Below, in pieces: positions 51,101-63,100 of a stretch of DNA of 64,000 nt (position 1 is its first letter; each line of letters opens with the position of its first letter). The position numbers were made by a program, and so were the translations under genes. The DNA is from Rhea pennata. Lineage: Eukaryota; Chordata; Aves; Rheiformes; Rheidae. The notes beneath the pieces were generated by a model. That model was not told the origin of the DNA and ran no database searches. It saw only the letters and a list, made by a program, of their open reading frames with translations. The DNA lies in contig NC_084663.1 in NCBI RefSeq assembly GCF_028389875.1, positions 93,377,765-93,441,764 of the forward strand. The letters run 5' to 3'.

Positions 51101-53050
51101 ATAATGCATCTGACTGAGAAAAATGTAGATGGGCAAGGGTTGGCAGGGGCCCTCACTGCATTGCCTCCAGTACTGAAGGGAGCTCTTCATTCTGACAGGA
51201 AACTCAGAGAGTAAAGCTGTTCATCAGATACTGTGTTCCCTCTAGCCCCTACTTCAAAACTGCTTTTTTCCCCATTCTCCTCCTTCAGAGAAGAGATAGT
51301 TCAATACAGTTTCACTGAAGGAAAAATTTACCTTCAGAGAACTTTGATTTTAGTCTTTTGCTTCCACTTTGTGCTTAAGCTCCCAGGAACACCAGAGGAG
51401 ACCTCCCAGCAAAGTCAGGGTGCCAGAATTTCAGGATCAAAAGTCAAGGAGAGAGAGGCACAAGAACACTTTTCAGCTTTATTCTTGATGGCAAAAAAGA
51501 GAAATAGTTTATGACCTTGTGATCAGAGAAGGTCAAAAGCCCCTCTAGCCTGATCTAGTACTGAGGAAGGAATTTGTTATCGTGTTTGTTTTCTTTTTCA
51601 CAGACTGTGCCACAAAAGCAAACCTCCTGAGACCACTCCTACACAATCCTCACAGGTAAGGAGACTGATACAGCTCAGACGATCACCAAATCAGGGATCT
51701 TCTAGTATCCCTGAGAACATGGTCGCTAAAGGCAAACCATTAGATTTTTACTCTCTGCTTTCTGCAGCTGCTGCTGTGTCTTATATGTTTGTCCTTAGCA
51801 ATGTCTCAGGAGAAAACAGAGCCTATCCTCACCATAATTTAGAAATGGAGCAAACACTAGAGGCATTTTCCAAGAGGAAAGGCTCAGTAACCGCCATTGT
51901 TTATCTCTGTAAGGAGCAAGTCCCACCACAACTCCCTGGTCATATCTGATGCACTGACCACAACTATGCTGCAAGAGATCCTTGGGGAGGGTGGCTATAT
52001 CATGGGTAAGGGAATATTAAGAAAGCTACAAGTAAATGAAAGGATCACTCAAAAAGTAGACAGATTTAAACCACGTACATCTATTATGTCCAGAATGATA
52101 ACGTGTAAGCTTTTAAAACCACTTGCTCTCTTGTATGATCAATTCACAATCAAAAAGTCAATTGTACTCAAGTCAAAACATTTTACAAAACAATGTCTGG
52201 GATGCTGAGCTGCAAGTTAGGGGACATTCTTGAATTTCCTAGGCTATTACAGGCCTCCTGTGTAACTGAGCGATTCACTCATCAGCTTTGTGTCTCTGTT
52301 CTCAGTTACCAGATATAAATAATGTCAATTCCTTGCAAGCAAGTTGTGAGACTATTACCATGTGAGACATCTATACTGTCAATGTCTGTGTATCTACAGA
52401 AGACACTAGGCTGAAATTCTGTCACTGGGTTAAAAGGATGCTTCAGTTTCAATTTTTGAAGTAACTTGGTCAATTCTAGCTATTCTTGCCCCTCCTATTC
52501 TGCTGTCCGACCTCCCAACTGTTGCTGACAGACACAGCTCACTAATGCAAAATGATTGGTTCTTGCTGGCACATCATAAAACTTTCATTAGTATGACTAT
52601 ATATTGAGATTGTAGTCTAATGGTGAATCAATCGTGGTCAGAACCCTAGTGTGTTATTTGATCCTTTTAGAAAATGAGATCCTAATCCAAAATTTTGCAG
52701 GCCAAAATGAATGAGGGAGAAGGGTAGGAGGGAGAAGAGGAAAAGGAAGCAGACAAATTAATACCTCAGTTTTACTCATCAAGTCTTTGGCAAAAACAGC
52801 AATACAGGTTCTTTAGCAGAAAAAACAATACAGGATTTTTTTTTGCATGCATGAGGAATAAACATAGGAGCATTATTTCCCAGTTACATTGTTCAGTTCA
52901 GATGAAAGGTTTGCAGAGTCTTGCCAAGCTAAAATATTCATTGCACTCAGTTTTTTGGTTTTGTTTTGCTAGGATGACTCCATGGAGGTGGAACCTTATA
53001 CTACTTATGTGCAGAAAGAAAATGTAATATACAGCTCAGTGGAGCTGTAA
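34355..53050 (+). CDS. CD200R1: CD200 receptor (inhibitory Ig-superfamily receptor), complete, six exons
   Basis: The coding sequence is join(34355..34442,48710..49018,49765..50013,50823..50916,51604..51655,52973..53050), 870 nt, giving 289 aa (human about 325-348). The order is signal peptide (1-30), V-set domain (31-132; C46, W57, and C114 in SEGNYTCEM), C2-type domain (133-215; C141, C149, C198, C213), transmembrane helix (about 222-240, no charged residue) and a short tail. Exon phases are 1-1-1-2-0, as expected for Ig domains. There are about ten N-glycosylation sequons. By family knowledge CD200R binds CD200 on other cells and restrains myeloid cells. The tail residues EPYTTYVQKENVIYSSVEL parallel the human three-tyrosine tail, but NPLY is replaced by NVIY and the chain stops soon after. 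It could be CD200R1 or a lineage-specific paralogue. It is head to head with GTPBP8, as in mammals. Confidence 0.93.
38520..38740 (-). mobile_element. CR1 LINE relic, reverse-transcriptase part
   Basis: The plus strand reads ATCCAGTTCTTTATCCACCT, CTCTCCAG, GGACACTATATCAAAACTTC and AGATTTAGCATCTATCCTTT. These follow the antisense CR1 text for the reverse-transcriptase segment. On the minus strand this translates to LS-stop-SFDIVSSGKI, a decayed form of the LSKAFDTV motif. It is heavily mutated and dead. A chance frame at 38540-38836 on the plus strand comes from it. Confidence 0.75.
41035..41063. repeat. AGCTC pentamer repeat
   Basis: Nearly six perfect AGCTC units in CD200R intron 1. Confidence 0.9.
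45073..45144. repeat. (ATACAT)12 hexanucleotide microsatellite
   Basis: Twelve perfect ATACAT units in CD200R intron 1. It gives an artificial open frame encoding repeated His-Ile. Confidence 0.97.
47500..47516. repeat. C17 homopolymer
   Basis: Seventeen cytosines in CD200R intron 1, a place where assembly length errors are likely. A similar C11A17 tract is at 35927-35954. Confidence 0.9.
48710..49018 (+). CDS. CD200R1: CD200R exon 2, V-set Ig domain
   Basis: A 309-nt phase 1-1 exon, residues 30-132. B-strand VLICP (C46), VTWKI (W57), and F-strand SEGNYTCEM (C114). Extra cysteines C67 and C83 fit the second disulfide known in CD200R-type V domains. Sequons at N76, N79, N82, N86 and N111. 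The acceptor is tctcctccag and the donor gtaagg. Confidence 0.95.
49019..49764 (+). other. CD200R intron 2
   Basis: A 746-bp intron. The V-exon frame reads on into it to 49167, but this lacks any domain. Nothing else is seen. Confidence 0.9.
49765..50013 (+). CDS. CD200R1: CD200R exon 3, C2-type Ig domain
   Basis: A 249-nt phase 1-1 exon, residues 133-215. It starts PPKLTAYCD, contains CKAVAGKPAAQIRWVPE, and ends SIACLP. Four cysteines (141, 149, 198, 213) and sequons at N166, N189, N194 and N208. The acceptor is gcttcgcag and the donor gtaagc. Confidence 0.95.
50014..50822 (+). other. CD200R intron 3
   Basis: An 809-bp intron with no recognisable element. Confidence 0.9.
50823..50916 (+). 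CDS. CD200R1: CD200R exon 4, transmembrane segment
   Basis: Residues 216-246 plus two bases. A stalk KNFTPYT leads into helix AIIPGFLGTVIFIALIYWF and the basic stop-transfer KFRGDR. The lack of a lysine or arginine inside the helix argues against a DAP12-coupled activating paralogue. The acceptor is tctgtttag and the donor gtatgt. Confidence 0.93.
50917..51603 (+). other. CD200R intron 4
   Basis: A 687-bp intron with no recognisable element. Confidence 0.9.
51604..51655 (+). CDS. CD200R1: CD200R exon 5, juxtamembrane tail
   Basis: 52 nt: completes Arg247 and encodes LCHKSKPPETTPTQSSQ. It is flanked by a pyrimidine tract plus CACAG and by donor gtaagg. The length and phase join the transmembrane exon to the tyrosine-bearing last exon without frame change. 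Confidence 0.88.
51656..52972 (+). other. CD200R intron 5
   Basis: A 1,317-bp intron. A 103-codon open frame at 51897-52208 has no domain and no splice support. Confidence 0.85.
52973..53050 (+). CDS. CD200R1: CD200R exon 6, signalling tail
   Basis: Residues 265-289: DDSMEVEPYTTYVQKENVIY then SSVEL and TAA at 53048-53050. Tyrosines 273, 276 and 284 match the spacing of the three human tail tyrosines (PYASY...NPLY). VIYSSV around Y284 fits the ITIM consensus [ILVS]xYxx[LVI]. The acceptor is tttgctag. Confidence 0.93.
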   Translation, partial: DDSMEVEPYTTYVQKENVIYSSVEL

Positions 53051-54195
53051 ATCTGACAGTGCAGCAGAATCTTCCACGAGGACTATTACCAGTCACATGA
53101 ATGATTCAACAACACTGGAAAGGAGGAGAGACATTTTACAGAAGACTGGCCACAGGAAGCATCTTCTCAGAGGATTTCTTCAGAATTTGAAGCAAAATAG
53201 ACCACCAGATCTCTTCAAATACCTGTGCTTGCTGATAAGTCTGTACTTCATTTTTTTTTCACTCCTGTTTTGCACCACTTAAAATGATGCTGGGAAAATC
53301 TGACTGACCTCATGCCATAGCTTTTACTGGCAAATCTCCTGTGACCAGTCTTGTCTTTGGCATTTTTACCTCAGGAATCCTACTTTTGTCAGTTACTTCC
53401 AGGCATTACTTTGATACACTTGACACTATATTGCACATATTTGGGAGACAGGAGTGTTAAGTCTGAGCTAAAATGAAACACCCTCCAACCAATATCCACT
53501 TTGTTCTAATTTATAAGTTGCTAATACAATGGCTCTGAGTATTAATCATCACAGAATAGCTCAACTGGCAGAAGTTATCAATAGGGAAGACCTTTAATCC
53601 CTTGGTTTTGAAAATGGAAACAAGTGATGAATTTACAAGGTCATTCACTAGAAAAGAGACTGACATGTTGAATTAACCTCTTCGGTTCATGTTCAGTATT
53701 TCCCCTATAAGCCTTCATTCCATATTTCACATTATCCCTATGATTACATTTCCTTAAGTTTCTCCAAGGAGGGGTGTTACTTTCTGTTTTGGAGTATTGG
53801 CATTAGTATACTGTATAATAATTATATTAATCAAATCCAGTAAGCTATTTCTAAGAGAAACTAACAGCAAATATTTCACAAAAAGAAACAAGTTCCAATA
53901 TTCTCTATAACAGTGCAATAATGTACAAAAGGGATAAAATGCATGCTAATTCTAGTCATATTTATTTTAACTACCACAGCTGAAGATATTTTCATTCATA
54001 CATATAGATCTTTTCTTGACTCTTAATATAGTCTTCTAAATATACTTGCAAGTTCACTTTGTTGTATGTAAAATACCTTATATATCTCAATATTTTTCCT
54101 GTTAAGGTGACTTCTTACCTTCCCAAAATGTCTTTTGGGAGTAAATCAAATGAATTAAATTGTTTTCAATAAACTAAAAGCTTTTAAACTTTTGG
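53051..54195 (+). other. CD200R 3' untranslated region (inferred)
   Basis: This runs from the stop codon to the AATAAA at 54168-54173. It includes a short CR1-like text at about 53549 (ATCACAGAATAGCTCAACTG) that is too short to call. The extent is inferred from the signal only. Confidence 0.5.
54168..54173 (+). terminator. Candidate CD200R poly(A) signal
   Basis: AATAAA about 1.1 kb after the stop codon, followed within 30 nt by a T/G-rich stretch (CTTTTGGGTTG), as expected for a cleavage site. Confidence 0.55.
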
Positions 54196-57100
54196 GTTGA
54201 TTACTTACTAGCTAAAGTGTGAACTAACTCTCCAGTAAGAGTAGAGATACATTGTAAATCTCTGTTTACTACCTTTTTTCTTCAGTATTTTAAAAGACTG
54301 ACAGAGTACTTGATCTGATGGTAGAATCACAAGAACTAGATTTTTCCTTTCAACAGTAGAAATGTCTTTGATACACTTTCCTCTAGCTCTCTTTTGAGAT
54401 AGTCCCTGAAGGCCATGATCCAGTGCTTGGAAAACACAGTTTTAAATTTATTATAGTTCTTAAATGTGTTGCTCAACTAAACCAATACAAACAGTGTGCA
54501 TCTCATGCTCCCAACTACGAAATAAGCACTTCTGACCTGATCATGTCTGCATGCAATTATTACTCTTCTCTGTTTCTTTGTGTCATTTTGGGACAGAAGA
54601 GAACGAAGCTGAAAACTGTATTTAAAGCACAGAATATCAGTCAACGACAGACAGAAAGTTTTAAAGGAATCTCATCTTCCAGTTACTTACGAAGGGATAG
54701 AGCCAGCCAATTCATGTATGATCCTGACCTGGACTTTGATAAGTTGCTAAGCAGTTGCTTATTTCCTTTGCCCTCTACTTTGTTCCACAGTTAAGCCTGC
54801 CATCAGGCAGGCCGAGGCAAGGAATGGCAAGGATGCTGATGGGGGCATGCGTGTCTTTTGACACAAAAGAGCCACCTAGCTAGCATGATGAGGCAGCCAG
54901 CACAGCAGCTACTCCTGCCCTTTCATGTAGACAGGAAGGCTACTGTTTCTGTGCCTAAGTGATTTGCATAGCCAAGGATTTAGCCACATCCTTTGCAATA
55001 AGTTGCAGATCATTTGTCCATACTTTGTGACTGTGATAAATGCATATTAGTTAAGTGTCTTATGCACACATACTTGCACAAATGCTCTTTGTTCCTACCA
55101 GTAGAGAAGCTCTGGAGCAGCGGCTCCCTCTCTGCACTCCTCTTTCTCCCTTGGAGTACTTGCTGCTACATCTCTCTGCAATGTGCTGCTTCTGTGCAGC
55201 AGCCATCCTCCATGCAAAAGTGCTGTGTTCACTGTTTCTTAGTGGCCAGGCAAGCCTGCTCGCTAAACTCCCTAGCATGTTGCAGAGTCACAGGAAGAAG
55301 ACAAGCAGCTTCTCAACTGCTCCCATAAACAAATCTTTTGGTTTTGACCACATTTATCAATGCTATCTCTTGCTGCAGCATTTACTCTTGCTTAATTTGT
55401 ATCTCCCTCCTTTGCTGCTCTATTTTATCTTTACACATACAGTTCAGGTTCTTGGCAGTTTACAGCTGCCATTCCTGCTCTAATCAGGCAGCTAATAATC
55501 ACAATTATTTTATGACTACAGAGAGCCCCAGACACTGAGCTCACATACACAGCAAGTCAGTGGTATATGTCAGTCGATGTGTTGTTGCACATCCATAGAA
55601 GAGCTGCTCGCTGAGGTGCAGCAGGCCTCCTTCAGACTGAGGGCCTGTGCTTTAAGACGGCACTGGCAGTACTGCAAAATGGGTGTCCTCAAAGTCTTGA
55701 GGAACTGAACACAGCTTCTGTGAATACATCACTTACCGGGCCTCTCCAGCCAGGGATTATTTCATGGGAACAGCATGAAATAATTCCTCACCTGCTACAG
55801 CAACATTAAACTTTGCTAAAACACAACTTTTAGCACAAGGCCCTTGCATCATCACTTACCTACTTCACAAAGTTTTCCTACAAATAGAATCTATTAACAG
55901 TGCCGTTTCAGGTATTTCCCCATTTCTGGATCCTAGTGGGTTTCAGGACAGACAAATACACTTTCCTGCCAGAATCACCCAGTCATATTTGTAGCTTACT
56001 ACTCACGGTCTGCGTTGCAAACCTTCTGTCCCTGGTGGATTACCTGGTTCTGTGTGTGACTGCTCTGTATTCTGCTCAGCTTACTTCCAGTTATGAATTA
56101 AAATGACTTCAGCATCTTCTGTTTTTATCATGCTGGCAGTAGAAATCTAAGTTTTGACATTAGAGCTGGATGACTTTCACAGGAACATTGACATAGCACC
56201 TCCCTCTACACACAGCAGTGACTTCATTACACAAATCTAGAGAATGAGTGTGTTGGTGAGGGAATGTCAAAGAAGTAACTCAGAAAATATTTATTGAAAA
56301 CAAGTTTAAAAATTCTAAAACTTTTATTAGCAGAGTAAGAACTGACTCTAAGAGTCACATTTAACTGGTAGAGAAGTGAATGCAATGAATTTAGTCATAA
56401 CCAGAAAGAAAGTTCCAAAATACATTTTCACAGAAACAAGCTATGCCGTCAGACCACGATCAATTCACAGAAAGTACCGAGCAAAGAATTTTCACTACTG
56501 AATATATTTAAGAAAGGCTTTCATGGTTTAATCTGTTCTCCTTTGCATTCACTATTGAGAAAGCATCTATCTCTGATAGACCAAAGATGCCAACTACCTT
56601 TAGCCACATGTTAAATTATAAAATAATTACTTTTATTTTAAAATAGTTTATCTTACGCTTTTTCTCATTTACATGTCAGATGAGGCAGTCCTTTGTTAGG
56701 AAACCACATAAACACCCAGGAAGGTTCCTCACTATTTTTCACCAGTGTCTTTGTTAAACTTCTGTGGTGACAGCTGTTTAATAAAAATTACATTGTTTAG
56801 GCTGTTAGTATGCCGAAATTACTGGTCATTCCACAGGCCATAGTATTTTGTCCTTCCCTTAGGGTGTCCGTCATCTGCCTCTGTCAGCATTGCCCCTTGA
56901 CAATTAGTAGTTAAAACTGCATGCATTACAAGTCAGATGTCATCTTTAGGGTCTGAGCTGGAAAGCACTTTGTATAAAGGGATCTTAATCCACAACTGGG
57001 ACCTCAACACACTGTGAAAATGTAAAGACATAGAATCTGAAAACTGAGCAAGATGTGAAGTTTGTAAGTAAATATTATGCCGTATATTATCCATTTTACT

Positions 57101-60100
57101 CCAGGAGAGATCTGGCTTGCACAAAAGCTTCTTCATTGATCACTACACATAAATTTTTCCATACAAAAAGAAAATTCACACTTGCTTCTGTCCCCCATCA
57201 GTTCTGTTTGGAAGCTGGATCATTTCACAGATACTGGATATTCGTGCTAATGCTACACAGCAGTATTTCAGTCTGAGATGTCAAACTCATACCACTGCAC
57301 TTTGCTCTGATAGTTTTCCTCCTTGTGAGAATGCATTCTTATTACACTGTGTTGCCAGCCACACTTTTTACATATTTACTCTCTTAACTGCAGTCATTAG
57401 TGTCTAGGGGTTAGTATTAGCTTTACTAGTCAGTGAACTGTAAAACATCCGTATATTAACGAGTCCATTGCAAGGAGATGCACATTGGCAACTTTCTTGT
57501 GACAGTATCAATCTCCTTGCTGCAGGGCAGCTTGCAAAGAAAGACACCCAGACTCTCAGACCTAGGGGTATGAGGCTGTGCCCATCTGAGGTATGTGGAT
57601 TTTCCTCGTATTTACCAGCAGGTTTACTACAGCTTATCGAAGTGAGCGAACAGCAGGAGCCCTGTACCCTCTAGATTGAATGCTCTTTCCCCTTATAACC
57701 TGTGCTTGCCTAACTGAAACCACTGGCTTTGTGCTGTTGCTGCAACAAAGCTTGATCATCTAGGATGAGTTAGAGTGGAGTAGTGCTATTATTCTTAAGA
57801 GGGGAATCTAACATTGAAGCTTATCCGTAAAAATGATTGTAGCAGAGTATCTAGCAAGGTACGTTCTTTTGATGCCCTGTTTTAGCTTCATTTATCTTGA
57901 TCTTCAGCCTCCCACAGCAGTTCAGTAAGGCTGGTGCTGATATGTCACTGTGGTAAATTGTGGGAGACAGGGAAGAGGGAGTTCACAGCCTTCTGTACAA
58001 AGTTATAAATTTGCGTCCTCTCGATCAAAGATTCTTGGGTTTTTCCCTTCACCTCAAAGGCTCTCATATTTTTTTCTTTCAGCAACTTCAGTTGATATAT
58101 CCTGAGAATAAGAAACATTCTAGCTATATCCAGATGAAAACAGTTATTCAGGAACATAAGTTAAGACCTATTATGACCACTAGATGACGGTTTCACCTCA
58201 CACTAAGAAAAATTTGCCATATGGGAAGCATTAGTTCTCCACATACTTTCCATTGGATTTGGTATTACAAAAGCTCTTTTTCAATGTGCGAGCCTTCATT
58301 TGTACCGGGATTTCTCCAAAACCCACATTTCCCTGTGCAGGGCACTGTTGAGCAATAGTGGTATATAAAGCAATACTAAGGGAAATCAACAAAAATTAAG
58401 ATGATAAACACCAAAGACTTCATTCAGAGATGGCTGGAGGTATCTTCACGGTATAACAGAAACTGTGCAATGGTAAGTAGGTTCTGAGGGGATACAGAGG
58501 AGAATGGGGTAAAAAAGTGGGAGCTCTAGGGTAGCAGAGTAAAAGACAGCTTGGGGAGAAGATGACGGAGTAATTAATAAGAATTCAAAGGACGGCAGGT
58601 AGGAACAGGAGTTCCTCTCCTTCTCTGTCTGGCACTCCATCTTCTTAATTGGAAAGCTCCTTCTTTTCCTCTTCAGTATAGGAATCCAAATTAGTCTACT
58701 ATCTCAGGTTCACAGAGCAGTTAATTGCCTCCTGCAAAACCTCCTGTTCCCAAACCTCCTGTGCTGCTGTTGCAGGAAAGTGAAGTAAGTCAATATGGGA
58801 TCCCAGCAGAGAGACAGCAAGGAATAGGGAGATCTGGGTTAGCTAGTCCAGTTGTCTGCAGCAGGAACTTCAGGAGAGGTCCTGCCTTCAGTAAAAGCCA
58901 TCTCCTCACTTTCACAGTCCCCTGGCCTCAGCAGGGTTAGCAGCAGAGCAGAATGCCATGCACATGTGAAGCAAAGATTATCCACTCTAGTGGTTACTCT
59001 GCTCAGACAATTGGTCCTTATAGTCCCTGCACAGACAAAATAAATAGGTCTGTTTTGCTTGTATCTGAGATCAGCCTTGTCCAAATTTCCTAGTCTTCTC
59101 CCTTACATACAGCTCACTTTTTACCCTAACCACTATACAGTACATGAAGAAATGGGAGCCTTCTACAGGATCCATTGGCATCACATGTGAGTTGCTATCA
59201 AGTCAAATCTCCATCTTCTCATATTGGGAGAGGAAGGGAAAATGGTAAGAGATCACTGCATAGCAGCTCAGTGGGAAAGAGTCATCAAAACATCACAGGG
59301 AAAGCATGCAGCAGCCACACTTTCAGCTTCCAAGAAAGATTAAGGTGGTAAGGGGCTGGTAAACTACAGAGAGCTGACACTGCCTCTGCTTTTTAAATAC
59401 AGGCCCAAGGGATTCCTGCCCTGCTATACATGGTTTCTCTTTTTGAGAAAATCCTATGAAACATGGCCAAGAATTTCTGATCACAGGAAAACATAAGTAT
59501 ATACACTTAGTAGGTGCATTTCTTCCACCAACCCTTTGCCCCTTCCCCTGCACCTTCATAGTTCTCTCACTGCAACCACCATGGATCAATTACTTTTTAA
59601 AAGTTTATATCCCATTACAGTCACATACCTTAAGCCCTTCACCTTTCTTACAAGTAACCACCTCCCACCCTCAATTCAACCCACCCATCTCTGCTTTTCT
59701 TCTCTCTCTTCCCTTCTCTGCAAACTCTCAATACTGAAATGTCGACAAAATATGGAACACTGCCAAAATAAGGCTCCTGTGTCGAGTCACATTACAGGTA
59801 CCTTGCAAGGGTCTGAAGACGGGCACACTGGGTTGCATGGTATGAAAAGCTGGACATCCAGCTGCACAGCAAACATGCCTGGGCATGGAGCTGTTGGCCC
59901 ATCATGCTCCTCAGCATACTCTCACACAAGACATGGTGGCTTATAGGCAAACCACCATAGGCGCACGCTTTTTAGGAGTATACACCATGGGCTGCAGTGT
60001 AGTGCTGCTGCCCCTTTCCTGCTCCAGGACCTGCATCACAGGAGAGCTACTCGGCTACAAGCTGTGTGTGGTGTGGGGGGAGCAAAAAGCATCAGCATGC

Positions 60101-63100
60101 TGCAAACGTAGGATTTGCCAGTGCTATGGCGGAGCACGATAAGAGGCAATAATAAGAGTGGGTTCCTTTCAAATAGCTCTCTGTACCTAGCTGATCCACA
60201 CAGGAGGTGTAAGTAGGCTTGCCTGGCTCTCTGGGCTTACTATTAGCATTTAAGGAACAGGTCAGAATGCTGTAGCAGAAGAGTAATATTGCTTTGCCTG
60301 TCAGTAACACTTCCCAGCCAAAGATCTTACATCACTTTACCGTTACTTACATATTTAACATACCAATCCCTTCTGAATTAGGTAAATATCATCTATTTAT
60401 ATATCATCTATAAGAAAATAAAGGGAAAGAGGGATTTGGTGATTTACACATAATAAGCGAGTACCACTTTGTGCTCACACAAAAATCACAAAAGACTAAC
60501 TGCAATAGTACAAAAAATATATACACAAAAAAGCACCCTCTAATCCTCTATGAAAAAAGCTACCTCTGAGTAACCATAGGCAAATTTCTTCACCTACAGG
60601 AGTCTTGTTTTTCCCTCGTGTAAAACAGCGTAATGTTACTGACCTACTTTGTGAGGGGCATGGAGTTCTACTCATGAAAAATGCTGTGTAGCAACCAAGT
60701 ATTACTTTTATTGGTAAAGTACAGCCCCCTCTGGATTTGAGCATAGCAAGCTGCGAGAACAGCCAATTTATTTTGAAGTTTTAGAGCAAAAAATGAAAAT
60801 TGGAACACCAAATTGAAACTGCCGAATGGAATTTAGATGGGCAATCTGCCCTTCTCACCCCATATTTGCACTGTGTCATAAAAGTGTGTTATCCTCTTAC
60901 AGAGAATAAAACCAAGCTTTTAAGAAACAGAAGTTTTATGTCATTTGTTATTTGACTTCAGATGTCACCTCGAAGCAACTGAACTACTGTTTTTTCTTCA
61001 TTTATTAAGTAATGCTTTCCATAGGACACTTTTTTTCTTTGCTTGTTTTCCCATGGCCTCCCCACTTCATGCTGACCAGCGACCAGCAGTGTTTTCCTTG
61101 TATAAGCTGATGAGTTCATGCCCTGAAGTGGAAGAGTTACACAAGACTCAGCTGCTAACATTCCCCAGGCTGAAAATCTACAAATACTGCCACGTGTATG
61201 CATTGAGGGGGTGGGGTAGGGAGGGGTGGTTTTAAAAAGCTAGAAAAAAAATCCACAAAAACAATGTATTGCACTGGGACTTCGGTTGCACATCATCTGC
61301 TTTCATTTACCATTTCAAGCTCTATTGCACCAGCTGAAGAAAAATCCTATTTCTCCTTTTTATAATTTGTATCATAACCATGGAACAGGAAATATAAAAT
61401 CACATAGATGACTGTATGAGAGTGAAAGATTGTCCAAGATATTAGCTCTACGGAGCTGAAATACAGTAGGATAACTCAAAAGAATTCTTAGATATTATTT
61501 CAGGAAGATATGTGCCCTCCTCACTCTATCAGTCACATGTCATCAAAAAAAGAAAAAAAAAATAGAAAGGAACAAGTTACCTTGGGGGTTAAAGAGGAGA
61601 GAAAGTTTGCAGTAATTTCCATGGTGACTTTTCAGCTTACAGTCAGATTCCATTAACCTTATTCATTCCATCCAGGGAGCATATCTCAAGTCACATACAG
61701 CCCAACATATGATCACTTAGTTGCTTTTAATGCAGAAGGATTGTATTTCCCATACCCTGGCTAAAGATTAAAAGAAAACTCTCCAGGCGGGAGGTGGACA
61801 CGAAAATGTTCTTTGGTGCCAAGCTTAGCTCTTTTTTTCCCCTCCTTTTTCAGACTTTCATCCAAAACATGCTTACTTTGGCAGCCTCCCCAGAGGACTG
61901 TGAAATAATAAAGAGCCACTGTCCAATTCTTACCTCTGCAGGACAGTAGACCAAATTTAGTACTTGGAAATTTTAGTCATTTCAGTCAAAATTGTTTCGC
62001 CAGACTAGAATTTTTGCTTGTTTTTGTGTTGTCATCAGCACCTGGAGGGGCTGTGGAGACAGATTTTTCCCAAGAGATTTTGAAGTTATCACTTGCCTTT
62101 TAATTAAGAAAAAGAGGCAGGATTGGGAAGAAGGGGGAAATGACTTGTACTGTTTAACAATTTGCCTTTAAAAGATTGAACAGATGTTTCAAGGGATGAT
62201 GAGGTTTTGTTTCTGTGCTGCTAGCTCAAATCAGAAGTCCGTAAAGATTACTAATTATTTTGTTATTACTTGTGATTATTAGAGTAATATTCAGGGACTA
62301 ATCAAGATGAACACAGATACAGCAAGCCCTGTACAAGCAGGGAGCTGTAGACAGTCCTTGACCCAAAGAACTTATAATCTAAACAGATACTCCAAACATG
62401 ACAGAACATGATATCATCAGCGATGTTTGAAAGCACATGCAATCGTGGCAGTGTGCTCAATATTTTAATCCCCAGTTACTCCTTCCTGGATCAACGGGAA
62501 GATTTCCAAAAGCACAGGAAGGTTTGGAATACACAAATATATTGAGAAAGTCACCTTAAATTACTAACTCTGTGAGTGGATATGCTCTTCACTGATAAAG
62601 AGCTTCCCTTTCAACACCCTGTAGAAACAAATGCTAAATCCTGTGCCACTGACGTTAACAGCACATTTTCCAATTAGCAGATCAGAACACAAACAACAAG
62701 CTAAGTAACCGTATGTCAGAAATTGAAAAAGCAGCAGTTTTTATGAGAACTTTTCTTGGGCAGACATCAAGGTAGGTAAGCGAAAAGCAGGTAAGTCTTG
62801 CTATCTTCCTTCTTTGGTGAGGGGAAAGCAGGCAGAAGATGAAATTTAAGGCACAAAAGATGGGACAGGAATTAACTAAGGCTACATAATAGCTCAGAAT
62901 TAAAGTGGTAGGACGGAATTCAGTCTGGCCACTCCAAGCTTGAGCTACACTGCATATTGTCAGAAGTCTAATAACTGCAGGTACAGTGAGACAGTATGGA
63001 AAGTCATATGTAAATCTGAGTTGAGCAGTTCCTGCACCAATAGGCCCCTGATCATTGGTACATGAAGTTCTCCCTTTGAAGTTGTGTTGAAGTACAGGCA

